A DNA stretch of 64,000 nt, from the NCBI GenBank assembly GCA_018296165.2, contig JACKQL020000003.1, forward strand, positions 682,001-746,000. Direction: 5' to 3'. The notes under the pieces were generated by a model. The model was given only the letters and a program-made list of their open reading frames with translations, was not told the origin of the DNA and did not search any database. This document shows positions 1 through 9,276 of the stretch, piece after piece; the stretch's first letter is position 1; each line of letters begins with the position of its first letter. This DNA is from Termitomyces sp. T153 (Eukaryota; Basidiomycota; Agaricomycetes; Agaricales; Lyophyllaceae). The position numbers and the translations under genes are program-made.

Positions 1-238
1 GAAGTGCATGTGGGTTCTGTGCAGAATGCACATGGCAACTGATCATGTGACCAAACACATGACCAAGCCAAGCATGTGCATTGGCAGTTCCCTGACAGTT
101 TTTGGCTATTGAAATGCTTGACAATTGATATTTCAGGCATACAAAACAACTATCTACTACTCCTGAATGCCAAAGGCAACAAGCTAGAATCCAAAGGAGG
201 CCTTTAACAGTCACAAATGACAGATCCTGATAATTGTT

Positions 239-966
239 GTGCAAAGATCTTTACAACAGATCAATACTGTGGTTGTTTCACCACTTCAATCTGGGCCTGG
301 GGGTTTAGGACCTAGGGGTATCAGATCTTTGGGACAGATCAATACTGTTGTTGTGCCCCCACTTCAATTTAGGCCTGGAGGTATGGGAACTGGGGGCATT
401 AATCAATCTATGGGACTTGGGAGTTTGAGACTTGGAAATAATCACCAATCTATAGGCACCACTTCTGGTTTTTTCAGAAAGACTTATTATTCAGCCAGCT
501 GCTGTCAATGATTCATGGTGATTCCTGAAACTATTTTGTCTGAAGGGTGGGATGCTCCTTTACTAAACTCTATTCCAAGACTTGCTCCTGCACATGGATG
601 GAATTTGCTTTACAGAATGCTATACCTAGACTCGCTCCTGTACATGGAGCTCCCTTACCAAAGCTGCCACCTATTCCTGCCCCTGTCCCAGAAAGAGACA
701 ATGTATCAAGACTAATTAACCAGCCTACTGTTGGTCAATCTACTGTGGTTATTCCTCAAACTTATCTCTCTGAAGGATGGGATGCTCCTTTACAAAACTC
801 TATTCCTAGAATGGTACCAGCTCCACCTGCTCCTGCACTTAGAAGAGTCAGAGTTGCTCTGGACCAACCCCTTGATGATCCATTGGGTAAGCAGGATGAC
901 ATGCCTTCTAATGATGACTTGGAGTATGTGGATCCTAAAGTGAGGTGTCTGTTGTGTTCTATGTGA
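239..966 (+). pseudogene. Broken, internally repeated reading frame of unknown origin
   Basis: Overlapping open frames here encode Pro/Gly/Leu-rich peptide with two internal repeat pairs. A 26-residue unit around QINTVVVPPLQ occurs at about 257 and 335 (78 bp apart, in frame). A second unit around LSEGWDAPLQNSIPR occurs at about 522 and 751, 229 bp apart and so out of frame, which implies an indel between them. There is only one CpG. It is probably a decayed transposon coding region; I cannot name the family. Confidence 0.35.
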
Positions 967-1049
967 ATACAATGTAATTACATGAATCACAGGATATTCA
1001 TCTATTGTTCACTTCCTTGCTTTGTTCCTTCCACTAATAATATGTGGGG

Positions 1050-1150
1050 CCATGTGGCTCAGTGGGCACCATGCATGTCTCTTGGTATGCAGTTCTCTCA
1101 TGCCATCTCAAGAGATCCATGAGGTTGGGGGTTCAAACCTGCCTGGTTGC
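1050..1150 (+). repeat. tRNA-derived SINE-like head (A and B boxes)
   Basis: TGGCTCAGTGGG at 1055-1066 matches the Pol III A-box consensus TRGCNNAGYNGG exactly, and GGTTCAAACCT at 1130-1140 matches the B box with one or two changes, one being CG to CA. The boxes lie about 64 nt apart. The segment does not fold into a proper cloverleaf, so it is read as a decayed tRNA-derived SINE rather than a tRNA gene. The body and tail boundaries are not determined. Confidence 0.4.
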
Positions 1151-1798
1151 AGTTGGAATGCTCCTGTGAAACACAATCACATGTTCTCAGATGAGTACTT
1201 GGGTATAGGCCAGGCAATGCATCCTAGGCCAAGTCATAGCAGCAACTGGGTGGAGTGATTGCCAATCACTGGGCCCTGTGATGGGGTGCTGTGAGGTGCT
1301 GGGTTGGACTACAATAGACACTAGCTGCCAAGGTTATTCAACACTTCCAGATTCCACCAATCTGGATGCCAAAGTAACAGAAGGTCTGGAGGATGCTGAG
1401 TGAAGCATGGTATGCCCTGACAGAGTATGTTGGATTTGTAGCTGGCAAAAGCCAACCTCCACCACAGTAAATCCTTAGCCTTGGCACCTGTGGAACCAGG
1501 CAGATGGGCCACCCATGAGACACCAGTACCACATCCTACAATGACATCAAGGTTATTACCATGCTCCCTGCAGATCAGAAAAAGATCCATGGGCTGTCTG
1601 GAACTCAGGAAATTGGGAGGGGATGGATTGTCATGTGAAACCAATGTGTCAGCAAGTAGTTTGGCAACCCGGATCAGCCTGTCAAACAAGACAGCATCAG
1701 ACAGGTGAGGCCCTGGGTCAGGTCAGCAAAACAGTGCATGTGGGAGAACAAATCCTTGATTGACCAAGACATACTGGGTTGGTTGGGCTGGGTTGGCA

Positions 1799-1803
1799 CA
1801 GTA
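1799..1803 (+). repeat. Left target-site duplication of the copia element
   Basis: CAGTA lies directly before the TG of the 5' LTR, and the same five bases follow the CA of the 3' LTR at 7465-7469. A 5-bp duplication is usual for Ty1/copia integrases and fixes both element ends. Confidence 0.85.
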
Positions 1804-2182
1804 TGTTAGAATTGGACATGATGATGTGATGAGGTAATAGGATGCCATGAACCAAGGCCAGGGCCACTGTGGCACACAGTGGCCACAGGCCATCCTTTGT
1901 CTGGCACACAGTGGCCATGGGCCATCCTTTGTCTACACTTACTATATATACAAGGACCACTCATAGAGTACCCTCAGTTACTTTACATGTTCTGAGGATA
2001 TGACATTTATATCTTACACACATGGACACTACTAACATACTGTACCTAGATTAAGACTTATGTGTCTATTCATAGGTACAGACAATAAAGTTACTTTACA
2101 TGTTCTGAGGATTAAGACTTATGTGGCTATTCATAGGTGTTGTCACACCTGTTACTTGCTGCTGCCTGTTAGGATTCCAACA
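1804..2182 (+). repeat. 5' LTR of the copia element
   Basis: The 379-bp LTR starts TGTTAG and ends CCAACA. It contains no CpG at all. A TATATATA box lies at 1943-1950. Relative to the 347-bp 3' LTR it has an extra 32-bp tandem copy of the segment around CACACAGTGGCCA...CATCCTTTGTCT (about 1870-1935), which accounts exactly for the length difference. Internal near-repeats ending in TATTCATAGGT occur twice in each LTR. Confidence 0.9.
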
Positions 2183-2192
2183 GGTTATGGGC
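2183..2192 (+). other. Primer-binding site matching initiator tRNA-Met anticodon region
   Basis: GGTTATGGGC follows the 5' LTR with no gap and is the exact reverse complement of GCCCATAACC, the anticodon loop and flanking stem bases (about positions 31-40) of the spliced initiator tRNA-Met encoded at 39221-39314. Drosophila copia is known to prime from an internal half of this tRNA, so a half-tRNA primer is the likely mechanism. Beyond these ten bases the match stops. Confidence 0.65.
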
Positions 2193-2414
2193 TTTCTTTG
2201 AGCAGGCTACTTGTCACAGTATTGCTGCTCATTGGAATTCTCCTTGTTCCTGAAGAGACACTGATTGTACCAGACTGTCTTATTTGGGATTGTCTCCTCC
2301 CTTGTCAGGAACTATCCTTGCTGGATTTAGAAATCTCCTTATTGTTCTTGTGTGATAACAAAGCTTGAACTATCCCTGCCAACCCGTACCCTGTCTACAA
2401 CCCTTGACTCAAAA

Positions 2415-5400
2415 ATGTCTACTGATTACACTAGCCCATCCATTCGTGCCATCTCTGTCCATAGTGCAGAGTGGAAATATAACAAGTTTGCCCATAATTC
2501 ACCAACAGCAGACTTCAGTAAATAGTTGAAAGCACTGGAAATTCACTTGTCACTCCTGGGGCTAAAATTCTATGTCTTCCCCACCTACATCACCTGCCCT
2601 AGTGCCAGCACTGAACCAGTGGCATATCAGAACTGGATTGCTAACAATGATCTTGTGCACGCAGTCATCCTAACAGCACTCGACAAATCTGAGTACAAAG
2701 GCCTGGATGATGCTACAACTGCTGCGGATTTGTACAGCAGGGCCAAGGTGCGAGCTGAAGGCGAGGGCCCAGTTCGGATGGTTGCACCTATCCAGGAGGT
2801 CTTAAAGATCCAGTGTTCTCCAAATGAACTACTAACCACAACAGCGAAGAAGATCTGCAACACTGTCCATTGCATCTTTGCCATCAAGACACTTGATGAA
2901 GACCTGTTCAAGTGTGTCATCCTCCTGAACAGCCTGAGCAGCTCGCAGTACAAACCTATCCAAGCCCAGGTGTCCAGGGGACTTGCTGACACCACAAAAG
3001 GCACACCCTACACTTCTGACAACATCCAAATGCTAATGGAAACGGTGCAGAACCTGACCATGCTGAAAGCCTCCAACTCCACCCTCCCCACTGACACTGC
3101 ACTCGCCGCAGTAACAAAAGGTCGCTGGAGATCACAGAAACCCTGGATCCCTGGGCACACACACCACACAGGCGCAAAGTGTTGCACAACATGCGCTGCA
3201 CATGGATAACCCTGTGGTGGACATGAGGCACCCTACTGTGTGCATTGAAGGGGTGCAATGGAGAAGCAAGGTTTCAACACTGCCCACAATGCCACAGCAC
3301 AGGCAGGAGGCAACACCACTTCCCAGTCGACAAAAGGAAAGAGCACTGGTGGAACTGCAAAAGCCACAAGTGGAGCAAAGGTCTATATGCAGCTGACTGG
3401 ACTGAAAGAAAAAGTCTATCTTGTGGAGGAAGGCGATCTCAGAAAGCTCCAGACCTTGAGCAGTGGTGCTGCTCCCACTACTGATTTTGCAGGACTTGTC
3501 ACTGACACGGTGGGGGACACCACTCACAATGCTGATGACAAAGAGTGGCAAGGCTGGATGGCAATCCTTGAGGAGGAGGACAAGCTAAAAGCCTCTGTAA
3601 ACTGGGACAAGCACACGACCAATGGTGAACATGAGATTACAACAATTGTGCCACTCAACCAAGATCAGGACACAGCACTCACTGCCATCTCTGAACACCC
3701 ATTCTATGTTGACTCAGGAGCAATGATCCACATCTCCCCCTGCAAATCCGACTTCATAACACTCCAACCAATCGCCCCCAAAGCCATAAAGGGAGTCAGA
3801 GGATCTGCAATATCAGCTCATGGCATTGGCAATATACAACTGTGCACCATGGAGGGGAATTACCTCCACCTTCAAGACACATTGTATGTCCCTAACTCCA
3901 CCATCCACCTCATCTCCGTTAGCTGCATATCCCTCAACAACAGTACTTGCTCAACCTTTGATCACGAAGGCATCAAGATCACAGATCTCAAAACTGGAAA
4001 GACTATAGCCAAAGGACCTCTATTAAAATGGAGGAAACTGTATACCGTGGACCTATCAGATGCAGTTACTGAACACACCTTAGCAGCTCACCAAGTGGCA
4101 GACCTTGAGACCTGGCATTGCCGGCTCAGGCATGCCAACTACCAGGCCATCATGCAATTAGCTTGCAACCACAAAATCAAAGGTGCGCCCAACCCCCTCC
4201 ATTGCCCGCCTCCAAAGTGTGACTCCTGTATCCTTGGGAAACAGACAAGGACACCAGTGCCAAAACTGAGGGAGGAAGGGCAGAGGGCAACGCGTAAACT
4301 CGAGATTGTGTGAGCAGACTTGATGGGTCCTGTAAACATACGGTCAAGGTCAGGGAACCACTACATACTAGACATAGTGGACAACTACACCAATATGGCC
4401 TGGGCTATTCCTCTAAAGAATAAAAGCAAAGCTTTTCCTATGTTACAAGCTTGGGAGCAAGCATGAGAAACTGAGACTAGGCTCAGAATTGGCAAGTATC
4501 ATACTGGTTTTGATGGAGAACTGAAAAGCAAGGAAATGAAGACCTGGCTCAAAGCTTGAGGAACAGTGGATGAATGCAGCACGCCATACACATCTGCACA
4601 AATTGGGAGAGTCAAACATATGCATAGAACAATGATGGGGAAAGCTAGGACCATGAGGATTGATGCAAACTGCCCAGAGTTTCTCTGGGATGAGTTTTAC
4701 TTAACAGCCGCACATCTTCACAGCAAGACTCCAACTAAGTCCCTGAATGGGAAAACTCCCCATGAAAAATGGTATGGCCAAGGACCCAAATACTCCTACA
4801 TGCGAGAGATTGGTTGTTGTGCATTTGTCCTCATACCCACTCATAATCCAAAAGTCAAACCCAGGTCTATAGAATGCATCTTAATTGGGTATGGACAGAA
4901 CTCAAAAACCTACAGATGCTGGGATAGAGTGAACAAAAATGTCTATCAATCCTATCATGTTAAATTCATAGAGCATCACGAGACACACCATACTCCTGAT
5001 ATGCAGACAACCACTCCATCAATCCCCACCATGGACTCTCTTGACAAGTCAGCCCTATCAGCACCTAGCAAGCATGACAATGACCTCGAGGAGTTTGACC
5101 TCATTGATCCCAACCTGGCACATACACCAAATCATGATGACCATGCAACACAGCCAGAACTCAATGCTGAACAACAAGGACCTCAAAGATTGACTCGCAT
5201 ATAACAACCAACGGAGAAAGCAGCAATGGAAGGGGAACGACCGCAGACAAGACTTGAGAAGCCGATGGAGGAAGTCAAAGAGAGTGGGAGGAGGGTGAGA
5301 GAACAGAGGGCTGAAAGGAACAAAACAGAGACGTCAGTAACCCAAGTCAATAACAACTCACAGACACAGGCACAAACCAAAGAACGAGCACCCACAAATG

Positions 5401-7048
5401 ACACACAAGTGCCGGCACCCACAAACATTAATCCCGACATCGATCACGATCGAGTACTGGTGGCTATCCAACAGTTCAGTGACCTCAAACCACTGGAAAT
5501 GGGAATAGAGGAGGAGCCAAAGACATGGAAAGAAGCACAGAATGGACCAGACTCAGCATACAGAGAAGAAATCAAGTCACTAAGAGATATGGGCATTTAC
5601 CACCTTGTTCCTTGGTCTACCATTCCAAAAGGGCAAAAGGTTCAAAAGGGAAGACCCGTGTTCAAAATTAAGAGAGACAAACAAGGGAATGCTGTTAGGT
5701 ATAAGGTGTGCCTAGTCTTCAAGAGCTATGAACAGATTTACAGATGAGACTCACCAACTGCGCACATGGAATTGTGGTGCATCCTCCTACACATTGCGGT
5801 GGCAGAAGGATGGGATGCAGCCCAAATTGACATGAAGACAGCATTCTTGTACGGAATACTCCCAGAGGACGAAGTGCAGTATATGGAACAACCAGAAGGA
5901 TTTGAGGAGGGAGGGAAGGAAGACTTTGTATGTGAGTTGGTGCGAGGACTCTATGGAATGAAGCAGGCTGGGAGAATTTGGAACAAGACACTGAACAAGC
6001 AGATGGTAGCGTGGGGGTTCACCAGATTAGCATTTGAATCATGCATCTACTACAGGAAAACAACATCAGGTACCGTCATTGCAGCGGTCCACATTGATGA
6101 CTTTCTGTCTATAGCTAGCTCAAAGGGCGAGAACAATCGGTTCAAGGCTCAAATGCACGAGGCCTGGACTATATCCGACCTAGGAACTCCCCGTTACATC
6201 TTGGGCATGTCCGTTGAATGGGATCCTGAAAAATGAGCAGTCGCACTGTCCCAGACAAGCTTCATTGACCGTGTCATCCTTCTGTCTGAATACAGTTCAG
6301 ACAGAAGGATGCCCACCCCCTCTCCCTCCCCATGGAACCAGGTTTGAAGCTCAGACGACCAAACTGCAATGTACAGACACAGGAGGAGAAGTGTGCTATT
6401 GCAAAATTACCCTATAGATCACTGGTTGGTTGCCTTCTCTACATCGCTGTCACCACTCACCCCGACATTGCGTACACCATCCAGCAGCTATCCCAATTCC
6501 TTGACAACTATGACAGAACTCACTGGAATGCAAGTATCCGCCTGGTACGGTACCTGAAAGGCACGCAGAACCTGAAATTGCACCTTGGAGGACCATCAGT
6601 GGTACCACGGGGATTCACCGATGCCGACTGGGCAAGCTGCCTGGACACAAGGAGAAGCACAGGTGGCTACATGTGGTCCCTTGGGACAGGTGCTGTATCG
6701 TGGGCAGTCCATAAACAAAAAACTGTGGCTACCTCATCCTGCGAAGCCGAATACATGGCCGCGTATGAATCCGCACAAGAGTGCATCTGGCTCAGGATGC
6801 TGCTAAAAGGGATCGGCTGGGACTTCACTTCCATGGTGACCACTCTCTTCTGCGATAACAAATCGGCTATCATTCTGTCTGAAGACCCCACAGCACATGC
6901 ACGGGTGAAACATTTTGATATTAAATACCACTTCATTCATGAACGCGTGCAGATGGGAGAAATGCTCATAAAATATGTCAACACTAAAGACAATGTAGCC
7001 GACATGTTCACGAAAGCTCTGCCCCGACCACTATTCATATGTCTATGA
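2415..7048 (+). pseudogene. copia gag-pol polyprotein, nine stops and a frameshift
   Basis: From ATG at 2415 a single frame runs to about 6290, broken at 2523 (TAG), 3207 (TAA), 3246, 4311, 4464 and 4557 (TGA), 5202 (TAA), 5745 and 6234 (TGA); after a frameshift it continues to 7048. Gag-like sequence (about 2415-3250) ends in a degenerate Cys/His cluster. The protease has FYVDSGA (about 3700). The GAG-pre-integrase motif WHCRLRHANY is at about 4113, followed by the integrase core with TPYTSAQIGRV. Reverse transcriptase follows (IDMKTAFLYG at about 5826, LYGMKQAGR, active site VHIDDF), then RNase H (DADWASC, TSSCEAEYMA, KHFDIKYHF). The order PR-IN-RT-RH defines the copia class. The element cannot move by itself. 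Confidence 0.88.
6275..6311. repeat. 16-bp perfect inverted repeat at the pol frameshift
   Basis: The arms 6275-6290 and 6296-6311 are perfect reverse complements around a 5-nt TACAG spacer. The pol reading frame is lost just here, between the reverse transcriptase end and the RNase H frame, so the palindrome may be a templated-repair scar. Confidence 0.75.
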
Positions 7049-7117
7049 CAGATCCTAGGAGTTACCTAGCCACAATTTCATGCGAGGAGGAGCGACTCGG
7101 TGCATGGCAAGGAGGAG

Positions 7118-7464
7118 TGTTAGAATCGGATGTGACGATGTGACGAGGTAATGGGATGCCACGAACCAAGGCCAGGGCCACTGTGGCACACAGTGGCCAC
7201 GGGCCATCCTTTGTCTACACTTACTATATATACAAGGACCACTCATAGAGTACCCTCAGTTACTTTACACGTTCTGAGGGTACGACATTTATATCTTACA
7301 CACACGGACACTACTAACATACTGTACCTAGATTAAGACTTACATGTCTATTCATAGGTACAGACAATAAAGTTACTTTACACATCTCGAGGATTAAGAC
7401 TTACGTGTCTATTCATAGGTGTTGTCGCACCTGTTACTTGCTGCTGCCTGTTAGGATTCCAACA
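7118..7464 (+). repeat. 3' LTR of the copia element
   Basis: This 347-bp copy runs from TGTTAG to CCAACA and retains 11 CpG dinucleotides, each of which is TG or CA at the matching site of the 5' LTR. The TATATATA box is at 7225-7232. It is followed by the right target duplication CAGTA (7465-7469). Confidence 0.9.
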
Positions 7465-8070
7465 CAGTAGAGCCCCGTTTCAGGGTGTGGAGGAGCTTAG
7501 TATTCATGGAGCCTTGGGTTTGGGAACTCCTTGGTTAGTAAATAAAGATTGGGATGGGATGATAACGATAGATAACTAGTGGGGTTAAGATACCTGGTCA
7601 CACGACCACTACGTATACTACTGCACGCTTTAGACAATTCCCATGTATTCCACGCTGAAAATAAATGCCAAACCTGAAACTATGGGGCAGCCTTCCAAAT
7701 CAAACCGATACATATGCACTATAGTGTCTACTAGGTACAAGATGGCAGACATGGCAATATAAAATATGGCATATATTTTGATCTGAATATATTTGTAGAC
7801 GCACAGTTAAGCAAAGCAATCAGATATTTTGATCTGAATATATTTGTAGACGCACAGTTAAGCAAAGTAATCATATAGATGATTCTTGGGAACAAAGCTA
7901 GATTTCGGACATGCTGTGCTCTGCAACGGCCCATACCAGCTCGTGACAAAACAACTCAACACTAAACAATACGCGTAGAAAGCGGGGAATAACGGTTGGT
8001 TTGAAAGAAGGTCAAAAAGAACTAAGTTCATGTCGTCTGTTGACGCAAAGAGCCATTAGACAAACTAACA
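7465..8070. other. Right flank of copia element; no gene seen
   Basis: The target duplication CAGTA opens this stretch. CpG content returns to normal within a few hundred bases. A two-copy 51-bp tandem repeat sits at 7773-7874. No convincing reading frame is present; the remainder is the 3' flank of the minus-strand GTPase-like gene. Confidence 0.5.
7773..7874 (+). repeat. 51-bp tandem repeat, two copies
   Basis: Two adjacent copies (7773-7823 and 7824-7874) beginning ATATTTTGATCTGAATAT and ending near GCAAAGYAATCA differ at only one or two bases, suggesting a recent duplication. Confidence 0.85.
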
Positions 8071-9276
8071 TTACATGGTTCTAATAACGATGAAGGTTCG
8101 TACTTGTTTAACAGTGAATAAATGCCCTCCCCCAGCAGACTTTTCATTTCTGTAGACGTCATAAGAAGCTGATGGATGTGTTATGTTGTTCATACTCACA
8201 AACTTTGATTTCAGGAAAGATATGAACTTTTGTGAAAGTGGAACTTTTGCATTGAGCTGCCGGAGTGTGTCTCGAACGCGTCTGTCATTCTCGACGAGCT
8301 GACTCCATAGAATATCTGTCGAGCCACCGCGTTTCATCTCTAATGCCATATTGTTTTGAGACATGAGTAATTCTTCAAGTGTAGTAATCAAGCCTTGACT
8401 GTCGCCTTTCTTATTGAGTGATTCCCTAATGCGGTCCACATCGTCCTTGATCTTCTCTGTATCGAACGTAAATGCGTCTGCAAGGCTGAGATTGATGAGT
8501 TTCCAAGCAGCTTCGTAGGATAGATCATCTAGTCGACACATTCGGGATCCTCGACGGATCAATTGTCCCCAATGACCCGGGCCTTGTAGTTGGGCTTCTC
8601 TGTCCAGATCCGAGTCTTTAGGAGGAGTGGTCCACTTCGTCGTCACTAGTAAGACGTTCTTCGTTGCAGTGTCACCGCACAAGCTCTCAAAACGATCGAG
8701 GTTCTTTCGAGCCAACGACAAATCTCGTGCTCGACTTATTTCATACAGAAAAATGACTCCCGCGAGTTTCATACCATCGCTGTATCTACGATAACGGTCA
8801 GATCTCATCTTCAAATTTCTGTCAAAGTATATGGCTTACGATTTTTTGAGCCATGAAGCAATTCGCTCCAGAATTTCGTCGTCTGGGGCATCTATGCTAT
8901 CGAGACCAGGCGTGTCGAGAAGGACAATGCGATGTGTGGGAGCTGTGGGATGTACGACAACAATATATTGGATGGTCTGCGTGCAGGGATCAACGCCATG
9001 GCCAACAGAAAGCCCTGCCGCATTATTTGAGAGTATATTAATGAGCTGAAATCGGATAAGTTTTGATATTTTGAGGTTGCCAAGACCGAACCGTGCTCGT
9101 CCCACTCCCAGTGATGCCCATGATTCTGTCAAATAATTGGAGCGTTGCGAAGACAGAAGAAGGATAACCCACGGGATAACAATGTCGTAAGGGTGTGGGT
9201 CGGTCATGGCTTTGTCTTCATTCCAAACCTTCTGAGTGTCCTTGTTGGCCTTGCGCGGTCTTGTGTTTGAAGGCAT
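8071..9276 (-). CDS. P-loop GTPase-like protein with altered Walker A (copy 1)
   Basis: The hand-built model is complement(join(8071..8785, 8840..9045, 9092..9125, 9173..9276)); all phases agree and give 352 residues. Start is the ATG at 9276 (MPSNTRPRK). The 34-nt second exon carries the P loop, which reads GITGSGTST: the Walker lysine of GxxxxGK[ST] is replaced by threonine (codon ACG), although copy 2 (11429) and domain 2 of copy 3 keep GPTGAGKST. G3 is LLDTPGLDS. The usual NKxD G4 motif is represented by VTTKW. The C-terminal third is charged and likely coiled coil, ending in a basic amphipathic segment. Family knowledge places it with TRAFAC/AIG1-like GTPases expanded in mushrooms. Without the lysine, nucleotide hydrolysis is doubtful, so it may be a pseudo-GTPase. 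The last 30 codons could contain a further intron. Confidence 0.72.

Larger units (their letters stand above)
1..1803. other. CpG-depleted relic DNA left of the copia insertion
   Basis: This stretch contains only about two CpG dinucleotides (near 632 and 1670) but abundant TG and CA, as expected of long-methylated and deaminated repeats. It holds a repeat-bearing broken reading frame (239-966), a tRNA-like SINE head (about 1050-1150) and a 122-codon minus-strand open frame (1321-1689) that I do not recognise. No intact gene is visible. The copia element inserted at its right end, so this is older repeat DNA. Confidence 0.6.
1804..7464 (+). mobile_element. Ty1/copia LTR retrotransposon, full-length but dead
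   Basis: The element has two TG...CA LTRs, a 5-bp target duplication (CAGTA), a primer-binding site directly after the 5' LTR, and gag, protease, integrase, reverse transcriptase and RNase H regions in copia order. The coding region is one long frame broken by nine in-frame stops and one frameshift, so it cannot make its proteins. Six of the nine stops are TGA, several where related copia proteins have arginine, which fits CGA-to-TGA deamination. The LTRs differ by many transitions plus a 32-bp duplication in the 5' copy, so insertion is not recent. Confidence 0.9.

Noticed and set aside
1055..1140. A functional tRNA gene
   Set aside because: A and B boxes are present, but acceptor, anticodon and T stems do not pair and the spacing is long; SINE-like relic preferred.
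3132..3551. Minus-strand frame inside the copia element
   Set aside because: Antisense shadow of the gag-protease region.
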